Below, in pieces: positions 9,035 to 16,222 of a stretch of 64,000 bases of DNA. The stretch is taken from NCBI RefSeq assembly GCF_001517585.1, contig NZ_FBYC01000004.1, positions 1,755,501 to 1,819,500 of the forward strand. Direction: 5' to 3'. The notes below the pieces were generated by a model that made no database searches, was not told the DNA's origin, and saw nothing but the letters and a program-made list of their open reading frames with translations. Every line of letters starts with the position of its first letter. Position 1 is the stretch's first letter. The position numbers and the translations under genes were made by a program. The DNA comes from Roseibaca calidilacus (GTDB lineage: Bacteria; Pseudomonadota; Alphaproteobacteria; Rhodobacterales; Rhodobacteraceae).

Positions 9035-9795
9035 CAGATAACCCCCGCTTCATCCTTGAGTTTCGCCATCAGCTCATCGACAGAGCCAACCTTCACGCCT
9101 GCGGCCCGGGCAGCCGGTTCCGAGGTTTTGACCACGCTCAGACGCGGGCTGACATCGACCCCGTAATCGGCGGGTGTCTTTTCGTCCAAAGGCTTTTTCT
9201 TCGCCTTCATGATGTTGGGCAGCGACGCATAGCGCGGCTCGTTCAGGCGCAGATCGACCGAAATGATCGCGGGCAGCTTGACCTTGATGGTCTGCAAACC
9301 GCCATCAACCTCGCGGGTGACGGTGGCGGTGTCGCCCGACACTTCCACCTGAGAAGCAAATGTCGCCTGCGCCCAGCCGGTCAGCGCGGCCAGCATTTGC
9401 CCGGTGGCGTTCATGTCATTGTCAATGGCCTGCTTGCCGCACAGCACCATGCCCGGTTCTTCGGCGTCGATCACGGCTTTCAGCAGCTTGGCGACGGCCA
9501 AGGGTTCGATATCGGTATGCACATCCTCTGCCGCCACGATCAGGATCGCGCGGTCTGCCCCCATGGCCAGCGCCGTGCGCAAGGTTTCCTGCGCCTGCTT
9601 CACGCCGATGGACACCGCGACGACCTCGGACACGATGCCTTTTTCTTTCAGGCGGATCGCCTCTTCGACGGCGATTTCATCGAACGGGTTCATCGACATC
9701 TTGACATTGGCCAGATCGACACCGCTGCCATCCGCCTTGACGCGGACCTTCACGTTATAGTCGATCACGCGCTTTACAGGCACAAGAACCTTCAT
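9034..9795 (-). CDS. etfB: Electron transfer flavoprotein, beta subunit
   Basis: 253 residues, the AMP-binding partner of EtfA. It begins [16 protein letters not shown] and contains [11 protein letters not shown] and the signature ending in [14 protein letters not shown]. Start at 9795 is preceded by GGGAGAGA. First gene of a two-gene operon with etfA. The 108 bases between etfB and the crotonase-fold gene on the same strand hold a short dyad (GCATCCAC/GTGGACGC-like, near 9870-9891) and probably the etfBA promoter. Confidence 0.96.
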   Translation of the reverse strand: MKVLVPVKRVIDYNVKVRVKADGSGVDLANVKMSMNPFDEIAVEEAIRLKEKGIVSEVVAVSIGVKQAQETLRTALAMGADRAILIVAAEDVHTDIEPLAVAKLLKAVIDAEEPGMVLCGKQAIDNDMNATGQMLAALTGWAQATFASQVEVSGDTATVTREVDGGLQTIKVKLPAIISVDLRLNEPRYASLPNIMKAKKKPLDEKTPADYGVDVSPRLSVVKTSEPAARAAGVKVGSVDELMAKLKDEAGVI

Positions 9796-9903
9796 AGGCG
9801 TATCTCTCCCTCATGTAATACTGCGACAGGTTTAGCGATATGCTGCCGCAAGACATAGTGTAAAATCGACGCATCCACAGCCGTGGACGCCACGTCGCGC
9901 CTG

Positions 9904-10692
9904 TCAGGCCCAATCGGGGCGGCGTTTTTCCAGGAAGGCATTGATGCCCTCATTGGTATCGCGCAGCAGCATATTGTCGGCCATCACCCGGCCGGTATGG
10001 GCGTAGGCCTGCGCGAGGTCCATCTGCGCTTGTTCGTAAAAGGCGCGCTTGCCGATCTTGACCGCCGCCGACAGTTTCGCGGCGACGGTCTGGGCCAGGT
10101 GCCGCGTTTCCGCTTCCAGCGTGTCCTGCGGCACGGCGCGGTTTATCAGCCCCAGTTCGGTGGCGCGCGCGGCGTCTATGAATTGCCCGGTGGTCAGCAA
10201 CTCGAACGCCGCTTTGCGCCCGATATTGCGGGTCAGCGCAACCATGGGTGTGGAACAAAACAGCCCGATATTGACGCCATTGACCCCAAAGCGCGTGCCC
10301 TCGGCGGCGATAGCCATGTCGCAAGAGGCGACCAACTGGCACCCAGCGGCGGTGGCAATGCCCTGCACTTCGGCAATGACCGGTTGTGGCAAGACCGGGA
10401 TAAGCTGCATCAGCGCGCCGCAGCGGGCGAACAGGTCGTTGAAATAGGCCGCACCCCCATCAGGGGCCGCGCGCCCGGCCTGCATTTCTTTCAGGTCATG
10501 GCCCGCGCAAAACGCCTTGCCCGCCCCGGCCAGAATGATGACGCGCACATCAGGGTCCGCAGCCAAGGTGGTCAAACGCTCTGTCAGGGCGGCAAGCATC
10601 GCATCGGACAGCGCGTTCAGCTTGGCGGGGCGGTTCATAACCAGCCGGGCGATCCCATCCGTTACGTCAACCTTCAGGATTTCGTCTTCCAC
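9904..10692 (-). CDS. Crotonase-superfamily protein, ECHDC3-like, lacking both catalytic Glu
   Basis: 262 residues from a GTG at 10692, chosen because an earlier start would run over the divergent thioesterase start and because the family begins here; an AAGGGGGGCAGG stretch lies just upstream. The fold signatures NRPAKLNALS and AFCAGHDLKEM (oxyanion hole) are present. The two glutamates of classical enoyl-CoA hydratase are replaced: GCQL (Q119) instead of GGCEL, and FGVNGVNIG (G139) instead of FGxPExxLG. So a standard hydratase reaction is doubtful. The whole pattern (GLFCSTP) matches ECHDC3-type proteins. It is divergent from a hot-dog thioesterase, suggesting acyl-CoA handling. Confidence 0.82.
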   Translation of the reverse strand: MEDEILKVDVTDGIARLVMNRPAKLNALSDAMLAALTERLTTLAADPDVRVIILAGAGKAFCAGHDLKEMQAGRAAPDGGAAYFNDLFARCGALMQLIPVLPQPVIAEVQGIATAAGCQLVASCDMAIAAEGTRFGVNGVNIGLFCSTPMVALTRNIGRKAAFELLTTGQFIDAARATELGLINRAVPQDTLEAETRHLAQTVAAKLSAAVKIGKRAFYEQAQMDLAQAYAHTGRVMADNMLLRDTNEGINAFLEKRRPDWA

Positions 10693-10761
10693 CCTGCCCC
10701 CCTTTGGCGTGAAATTACACTTCCCGGTAGCACAGAGCGGACCCCCCGCAAAGGAGTAGCG

Positions 10762-11178
10762 ATGAAAATGGACAAGGCCGCGCTGACCGCGTTTCTGGAC
10801 AGCGATTTTCCGCAAGTCAAAGATATGTTCGCGGTCGAAACGGTCGGCGCAGATACATTGACCATGCGCCTGATCAACAGCCCCTCCTTGCTGCGGCCCG
10901 GTGGCACCGTGTCTGGCCCGGCCATGTTCGCCTTGGCAGATGTGGCAGTTTACCTAACCATCCTTAGCCAAATCGGCCCCAAGGCGCTGACCGTAACCAC
11001 CAGTGCGACCATGGATTTCATGCGCAAACCCGCCGCCGGGGTCGACCTGCTGTGTGAAACGCGGCTGTTGAAACTGGGCCGCGCGCTGGCCGTGGCCGAC
11101 GCGCTGATCTTCGCCGAGGGCGACACGCGCCCGGTGGCACGGGCCTCGCTGACCTATTCCATACCGCCGGAGGGGTGA
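10762..11178 (+). CDS. PaaI-type hot-dog thioesterase
   Basis: 138 residues from the ATG at 10762 with AAGGAG at 10751-10756. The hot-dog core is visible: LLRPGGTVSGPAMFALAD (hot-dog helix) followed by TVTTSATMDFMRKP. The family hydrolyses acyl-CoA thioesters. The gene is divergent from the crotonase-fold gene, so they may share the 69-base promoter region. The substrate cannot be read from sequence. Confidence 0.85.
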   Translation: MKMDKAALTAFLDSDFPQVKDMFAVETVGADTLTMRLINSPSLLRPGGTVSGPAMFALADVAVYLTILSQIGPKALTVTTSATMDFMRKPAAGVDLLCETRLLKLGRALAVADALIFAEGDTRPVARASLTYSIPPEG

Positions 11179-11409
11179 TGGGAAGGGAAGAGCCCTGAGC
11201 GGTCATCCGCGCTGGACATTGAGAAAACAGATTGAAGTTCTTATCTGTAGCAGGCGGGCCAACCCTTGCTGTGATTTTTTGTCGCGCTCATCTTGTGAAA
11301 ATTTTGTCTTTTTCTGTGGATGTTTTGCTTTTCGTGTCGGTCATCGGAATTCCAATTTTGATCCGGCGCAGAAACCAACGCCGGAAGCATAAAACCTGAT
11401 GTGCCATTA
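11179..11409. promoter_or_regulatory. AT-rich intergenic leader of the metallopeptidase-like gene
   Basis: About 230 bases with clearly more A+T than the flanking genes (T-runs near 11275-11330). TCCGGCG (11362-11368) and CGCCGGA (11379-11385) can form a 7-bp stem with a 10-base loop 25 bases before the start codon. No gene was recognised here. A promoter is likely but I cannot place -35/-10 boxes with confidence. Confidence 0.35.
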
Positions 11410-12123
11410 ATGACATTGCGCCGCCTGACTGCAGTTGTTTTCGTATTGCTCAGCATCGCGCTGGGATGGTTCCTGTATTCTGAACCGCATGTCAGGGCGT
11501 ATCTGTGCCCGGCATGTTCCGGATTTCGAAAGGTTGCACCTCACATATATGTCGATCAACAGGCGACTGACGCACAAATCGATGCGGTATTGCAGGACCT
11601 TGCGGCTGCGGAAACGGTGGTTTTGGATTTCTATCCAGAGCTCAGATCAGATCCTGTCTGGCTGATGTGCCTGTCAGGTGAATGCGGAGTGCGCACCCCG
11701 CCTCTGCCGCTTGCAATGGCTTACATGAACCTGTTCGTATTCGTGTACCCTGATGGGGCAACCCGGACCATATTGGCGCATGAGCTTGCGCACGCGGAAC
11801 TGCACCAGAGGGTCGGCAGCGGCCGGCGGTTCTTCTCGCAAGCTGTTCCTACATGGTTTGACGAGGGCCTCGCCGTCTATATTTCCCAAGATACCCGTTA
11901 TCTGGACGTAGAAGATAGCGTGGTCACGGGCTGCAAAGACGGAAATTGGCCGCAACCGCCTTCCGATCAGCGAACATTCCGACGCCTAGGCGCTACCGAG
12001 GCAGAGGCGATTTATAGGGCTTCGGCCTGTCAGGTGATTGATTGGATTAACCACCACGGTGAGGCAAAAGCTGTTGTTTCGTTGCTGAGCGAAATTCGAG
12101 CAGGTGACACCTTTCGCGAATGA
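11410..12123 (+). CDS. Membrane-anchored HExxH metallopeptidase-like protein
   Basis: 237 residues from ATG 11410 (a GTG at 11401 is also possible). One N-terminal hydrophobic helix (about 7-22) acts as signal anchor or signal peptide; a CPAC pair (C33, C36) follows. H124-E-L-A-H128 plus E152 in WFDEGLAVY gives the gluzincin zinc-site pattern, as in peptidase MA-like families. The family name is not certain and the substrate is unknown. Base composition is lower in GC than its neighbours and it has no operon partner, which could mean transfer. Confidence 0.7.
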   Translation: MTLRRLTAVVFVLLSIALGWFLYSEPHVRAYLCPACSGFRKVAPHIYVDQQATDAQIDAVLQDLAAAETVVLDFYPELRSDPVWLMCLSGECGVRTPPLPLAMAYMNLFVFVYPDGATRTILAHELAHAELHQRVGSGRRFFSQAVPTWFDEGLAVYISQDTRYLDVEDSVVTGCKDGNWPQPPSDQRTFRRLGATEAEAIYRASACQVIDWINHHGEAKAVVSLLSEIRAGDTFRE

Positions 12124-12177
12124 CCGAAAGGTCCGCAAAACTGCCCCCCGCGCCGCACTTGAGTACCGAGTGCCGCG

Positions 12178-13101
12178 CTACACCGCCAGCGCCCCATCCA
12201 CGTTGCGCGCGGTGATCCAGCTTATCCGCGTGTTCGATTCGACCGTGACACCGGCGATATGCGGCGTGGCGATCAGGTTGGGCGCACCTTCCAACGGGCT
12301 GCCTGCGCCAAGGGGTTCAGAGGCGAACACATCCATCGCTGCCCCCCGCAGATGACCGGAGTGCAGCGCATCGGCCAAAGCGGCTTCGTCCACGATATGC
12401 CCCCGCGCGGTGTTTATCAGAACCGCCCCCGGTTTCATCATGGCCAAGCGGTCGGCCCCGAACAGCCCGCGCGTGGTGTCAGTCAGCGGCACATGCAGGC
12501 TAAGCACATCGGCATGCGCCGTCAGTTCATCCAGATTGTCGAAATGTGCGACGCCTTCCCATGCGGGGTCGCTAGCGGCCAGAAAGGGGTCATAAGCGGC
12601 AATCGACATGCCAAGTGCACGCGCGCGCAGGGCGGTAGCTTGTGCAATGGCGCCAAAACCGACAAGGCCCAAGGTCGCGCCCTCCACCTCATGCCCCATC
12701 ATGCGTTGGCGCGGCCATGCGCCCGACAGCACCTGTGCACTGCCCAGCCACGCGCCCCGGCGCAAGACCAGAAGCGCGGTGATGACATATTCCGCAACCG
12801 AGGTAACATTGCCGCCCGTTGCCGGAAAGACCGCAACGCCGCGCGCTGTCGCGCCCTTGGTGTCAATATTGTCCAGCCCCACGCCCAAGCGGCCAATCGC
12901 GCGCAGGGCGGGGGCTGCGTCCATCAGCGCGGCATCCACCTGCGTGCGGTTGCGCACGATCAAGGCATCTGCATCCGCGCATGCCGCGCGCAGACGCGAC
13001 GGGTCATCTACCAACGAGGGGTCGTAGGTCACGTCATGGCGCGCGCGCAGCCAGTCGATTGCAGGTTCATCCATGAATTCGGAAATGACGACGCGGGGCA
13101 T
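12178..13101 (-). CDS. D-isomer-specific 2-hydroxyacid dehydrogenase
   Basis: 307 residues from the ATG at 13101. NAD(H)-dependent oxidation of a 2-hydroxy acid. The Rossmann motif LGLVGFGAIAQA, the catalytic R of NTARGHIVDE, the E of VFASEPL and the H of TPHIAG are present. It follows the TctCAB transporter genes on the same strand, so the imported compound may be its substrate. The N-terminus VVISEFMDE and the transporter context resemble the (S)-sulfolactate dehydrogenase SlcC with its Slc transporter; that is a recollection-based suggestion, so no symbol is given. A generic hydroxyacid dehydrogenase is the safe call. Confidence 0.85.
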   Translation of the reverse strand: MPRVVISEFMDEPAIDWLRARHDVTYDPSLVDDPSRLRAACADADALIVRNRTQVDAALMDAAPALRAIGRLGVGLDNIDTKGATARGVAVFPATGGNVTSVAEYVITALLVLRRGAWLGSAQVLSGAWPRQRMMGHEVEGATLGLVGFGAIAQATALRARALGMSIAAYDPFLAASDPAWEGVAHFDNLDELTAHADVLSLHVPLTDTTRGLFGADRLAMMKPGAVLINTARGHIVDEAALADALHSGHLRGAAMDVFASEPLGAGSPLEGAPNLIATPHIAGVTVESNTRISWITARNVDGALAV

Positions 13102-13121
13102 TCGGGGTCCTTTGGTTTCGG

Positions 13122-13574
13122 TTATAGCAGCGGTGCGCGGAACGGGCGAATGCCCAAAACGTCCGAAAACACCCAGAAAAAGCCACCAACGACAACAAGC
13201 GCCACGGCCAGAGCGATCAGGTAGTCGCGCGGCGCAAGCGGTCCGGCGCGCCGTTTCATCACCAACGCCAGCGCGGCGAAAAGCGGCACGGATGTCGTGA
13301 CGAAGCCGACATGCTTGATGCCAAGCCACCACGCCGCCATCACACCAACCCCGATCAGCACAGAGCCGGCACCGTCGAATGACAGCGTGGTTGGTTCCGC
13401 GGCAAAAAAACCGCGCACCAGCAGAACAGCCGAAATTGCCCCGACAAGGACGAGAACCGTGTTCGGGAACACGGAACTTAGGAAGCCGACATCGCCACGA
13501 TTGAAGAAAAACAAGGCGGTAAGCGCAAGGCCGAACAGCCCGCTGAGCAACTCTGTGTTCAGACGCAGATGCAT
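13122..13574 (-). CDS. tctB: Tripartite tricarboxylate transporter, TctB small membrane subunit
   Basis: 150 residues with four hydrophobic segments, the size and layout of the TctB subunit. It lies 6 bases after tctA and 20 bases before the dehydrogenase gene on the same strand. The charged loop in the middle (LVMKRRAGPLAPRDY) is typical. It forms the membrane complex with TctA. Confidence 0.85.
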   Translation of the reverse strand: MHLRLNTELLSGLFGLALTALFFFNRGDVGFLSSVFPNTVLVLVGAISAVLLVRGFFAAEPTTLSFDGAGSVLIGVGVMAAWWLGIKHVGFVTTSVPLFAALALVMKRRAGPLAPRDYLIALAVALVVVGGFFWVFSDVLGIRPFRAPLL

Positions 13575-13580
13575 GATAGC

Positions 13581-15080
13581 TTACTCCTGTTTCCGTATGC
13601 GTTTGGGCCAAGCCGTCCAGCCAATGACCGCCACTGTCAGCACAATCAGGATCTGGCTCAGCGTGTTTTCGAGCAGGCGCAGTTGCGGGACATCCATGGC
13701 CATGCCGCCCAAAATGGTTTGGACATAGCCCTGTTCGGCAATCGTGCCCAAGATCAGCCCCAGCACGATGGGTGCTGCATCTAGCCCCAGCCCACGGATC
13801 AAGAAACCGACAACACCCAGCCCCAACATCAGCGCCACATCGACCACGTTGTTGCGCAGCGCGTAGGTGCCCAGAATGGTGATGACCAGAATGGACGGCA
13901 CAAGGAAGTAATGCGGCGTGCGCCGGATGACCTGATAGATCAGCCGCCCGCCCAGCAAGCCAACCGGGATCAGCAAAAGCGCGGCCAGACCCATAGAGAT
14001 GATGAAGCCATTGGCCAGAACGCCGGTTTCGGAAAACAGCTCCAACCCCGGGCGCAACCCGTGCAGCAGCATCACGCCCAGAATGACCGCATCGGGTGGC
14101 GCGCCGGGAATGCCCAGCGTCAGCAGCGGCACCATGGACCCGGCGACCATCACGTTATTGCTGGATTCGGACGCGACCAAGCCTTCGGGGTTGCCCTTGC
14201 CAAAGCTGTCGGGGTCGTCCGATGCGCGCTTGGCCTCGTTATAGGCCACAAGCGAGGTGATGGACCCGCCCGCGCCCGGAATGATGGCAATGATCTGCCC
14301 GATCAGGCAAGACCGGATCAGGTTCATGGGCTTGCTGAACACCGTGCGCATGGCGCGCCCAAAGCGAAATCCACCATCGCCAAGCCCTGCGTTACTGTCC
14401 AACGACGCACGGCCTGCACGCATCATGTTCAACAATTCCGGGATCACGAACAGTCCGATCAGGGCCACGATCAGCGAAATCCCCCCCTGAAGCGGCGGCC
14501 ACCCGAAGGTGAAACGTGATTCGCCGCCAATGGGCGAAATGCCGATGGTCCCGATCAGCAGGCCCAAGGCACCGCCCAGCAGCCCTTTCAGCACCGACCC
14601 CGTCGACAGCGTGCCGATCAGCGTCAGCCCCAGAATGGCGACCCAGAACATTTCGGAGGGGCCGAATTTTAGCGCCAGTTGCGCCAAGGGTGGCGCGGCC
14701 AGCAACAAGAATATCACGCCCACCAGACCGCCCACGACAGAGGCAATGGTGGCAAGGCTGATCGCTTCCAATGCGCGGCCCTGCTTGGCCATAGGGTGCC
14801 CATCAAACGTGGTGGCAATGGATGACGGCGTGCCGGGCGTGTTGATCAGGATCGCGGTGAATGCCCCGCCGTAGATCGTGCCCATATAGACCGCGCCAAG
14901 GGCCACCAGCCCTTCCAGCGCGTCCATGGCGAAGGTAAAGGGCAGCATAAGGGCCAGCGCCATGGTGGCGGTCAAACCCGGCAGCGCGCCGACAAACAAG
15001 CCCGCCGTCACGCCCAGCAGAACGATCAGCAGCATATGCGGTTGCAAGACGGACAAGGCCGCCGCGATCAGGACATCCAT
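13581..15080 (-). CDS. tctA: Tripartite tricarboxylate transporter, TctA large membrane subunit
   Basis: 499 residues with about 12 hydrophobic helices. Family marks include GALPGLTATMALALMLPF near residue 30, GTIYGGAFTAILINTPGTP, and IIPGAGGSITSLVAYNEAKR. It is the substrate-translocating subunit. Gene order here is tctC-tctA-tctB; many operons have C-B-A. Confidence 0.95.
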   Translation of the reverse strand: MDVLIAAALSVLQPHMLLIVLLGVTAGLFVGALPGLTATMALALMLPFTFAMDALEGLVALGAVYMGTIYGGAFTAILINTPGTPSSIATTFDGHPMAKQGRALEAISLATIASVVGGLVGVIFLLLAAPPLAQLALKFGPSEMFWVAILGLTLIGTLSTGSVLKGLLGGALGLLIGTIGISPIGGESRFTFGWPPLQGGISLIVALIGLFVIPELLNMMRAGRASLDSNAGLGDGGFRFGRAMRTVFSKPMNLIRSCLIGQIIAIIPGAGGSITSLVAYNEAKRASDDPDSFGKGNPEGLVASESSNNVMVAGSMVPLLTLGIPGAPPDAVILGVMLLHGLRPGLELFSETGVLANGFIISMGLAALLLIPVGLLGGRLIYQVIRRTPHYFLVPSILVITILGTYALRNNVVDVALMLGLGVVGFLIRGLGLDAAPIVLGLILGTIAEQGYVQTILGGMAMDVPQLRLLENTLSQILIVLTVAVIGWTAWPKRIRKQE

Positions 15081-15147
15081 GATCGGTCCTCACGAATTGA
15101 AGGGTTTGGGATGCCCCGGCAAGCATCGCCCGCCGGGGCAAAACCGA

Positions 15148-16098
15148 TTATTGCGTCAGGAAATCGCCATACTGGTCACGCAGGCGCGCCAGCAGATCGA
15201 CCGCCGCCTGACCGCGAATATCGGTCATCTGGAAGCCCATCGGCACTTGGCGTTCGGCCATGGTCTCGTTCATCTCTGTGAACAGGTCGGCCAGCATCTC
15301 GATGCGCTCTGCCGGGGTGCCTTTGGGGGCTGCCACACCGCGATAGGTGCCGCCGACAATGTCGTAACCCAATTCGCGGAAGGTGGGCGTGTCGGGCAGC
15401 ACGTCCAGCCGCTCCTCAGAGGCCACGGCCAAAACGCGCACATCATCGCCCATCTGCACGCCAAGGGTAGAGTTCGAGATCACGGCACCCACATGCCCCC
15501 CCAAGATGGCCGCGGGCAATGGCCCTGTGCCGGTAAAGGGAATATAGGTCACATCCGCTTCAGTCAGTTGCTCCATCCGCAGCGTTTCCAGATGGTTGCC
15601 AGAGAAGGTGCCCGATCCGCCCACGGTCAGCGATTGCGGGTTTTCCTTGGCAAATGTCACAAGGTCTTCCAGCGTCTGGAACGGGCTGTCGGCGCGGACC
15701 ACCAGCACATGGGGCGTGAAGTGGAACCATGTGATGATGTCAAAACCTTCGGTTTCATACCCGGCATTGTCGCGCTGGATCGGCTGGCCCACGATATGCG
15801 GCAGGTTGATGCCGATAATCTCATGCCCATCCGGTTCGGCATTGCCTTGGAATTCGGCCCAAGCCACGGCACCGCCGCCGCCCGGCTGATGGCGCACGTT
15901 CACCGAAACGCCCAGCGCCTCTTCCATCATCGGTTCCTGCATCCGCGCGGTAATGTCGGATTCGCCGCCCGGATTGAACGGAATGATATATTCGATGGCC
16001 CGTTCGGGGAAATCCTGCGCAAAGGCTGGCGCAGCAAGGGCCAGCCCGGCAACTGCGCCAAGCAAAGCGGAAAAACCGGTGTTCTTGATCGTTGTCAT
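15148..16098 (-). CDS. tctC: Tripartite tricarboxylate transporter substrate-binding protein (Bug family)
   Basis: 316 residues; Sec signal peptide at the N-terminus ending near APAFAQ (residues 23-28). The Bug/TctC signature is seen at FPERAIEYIIPFNPGGESD, and the TPAERIEML region near the C-terminus is typical. The periplasmic protein delivers substrate to TctAB. In Bug proteins an Asp in the FxPGGxxD loop reads the ligand's carboxylate; here D is present. First gene of the four-gene minus-strand operon; an AT-rich dyad lies 43-78 bases upstream. Confidence 0.92.
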   Translation of the reverse strand: MTTIKNTGFSALLGAVAGLALAAPAFAQDFPERAIEYIIPFNPGGESDITARMQEPMMEEALGVSVNVRHQPGGGGAVAWAEFQGNAEPDGHEIIGINLPHIVGQPIQRDNAGYETEGFDIITWFHFTPHVLVVRADSPFQTLEDLVTFAKENPQSLTVGGSGTFSGNHLETLRMEQLTEADVTYIPFTGTGPLPAAILGGHVGAVISNSTLGVQMGDDVRVLAVASEERLDVLPDTPTFRELGYDIVGGTYRGVAAPKGTPAERIEMLADLFTEMNETMAERQVPMGFQMTDIRGQAAVDLLARLRDQYGDFLTQ

Positions 16099-16140
16099 AA
16101 TCCATCCTCCCTAGTGATGTGGGCAAAGCCTAGCAGGGCA

Positions 16141-16176
16141 AATTACACATGTATACTATAAAGTTTATATGTAATT
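16141..16176. promoter_or_regulatory. AT-rich dyad upstream of the tctCAB operon
   Basis: AATTACA (16141-16147) and TGTAATT (16170-16176) form a perfect 7-bp inverted repeat, with the palindrome GTATAC (16151-16156) between them. The stretch is strikingly AT-rich compared with its surroundings. ATGTATAC-like cores are common for GntR-family repressors acting on carboxylate transport genes. It could serve tctC (-) or the helicase gene (+). Confidence 0.4.
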
Positions 16177-16222
16177 CAGACACCTTCCCCTGCCCGGCCC
16201 GCGCCCTAGCTTGCGGTGCGAC

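Noticed and set aside
9883-10761. In-frame upstream extension of the thioesterase gene
   Set aside because: It would be antisense to the crotonase-fold gene; ATG 10762 has a good AAGGAG.
13101-13611. Upstream extension of the hydroxyacid dehydrogenase
   Set aside because: It would overlap tctB in another frame; the family N-terminus begins at the ATG at 13101.
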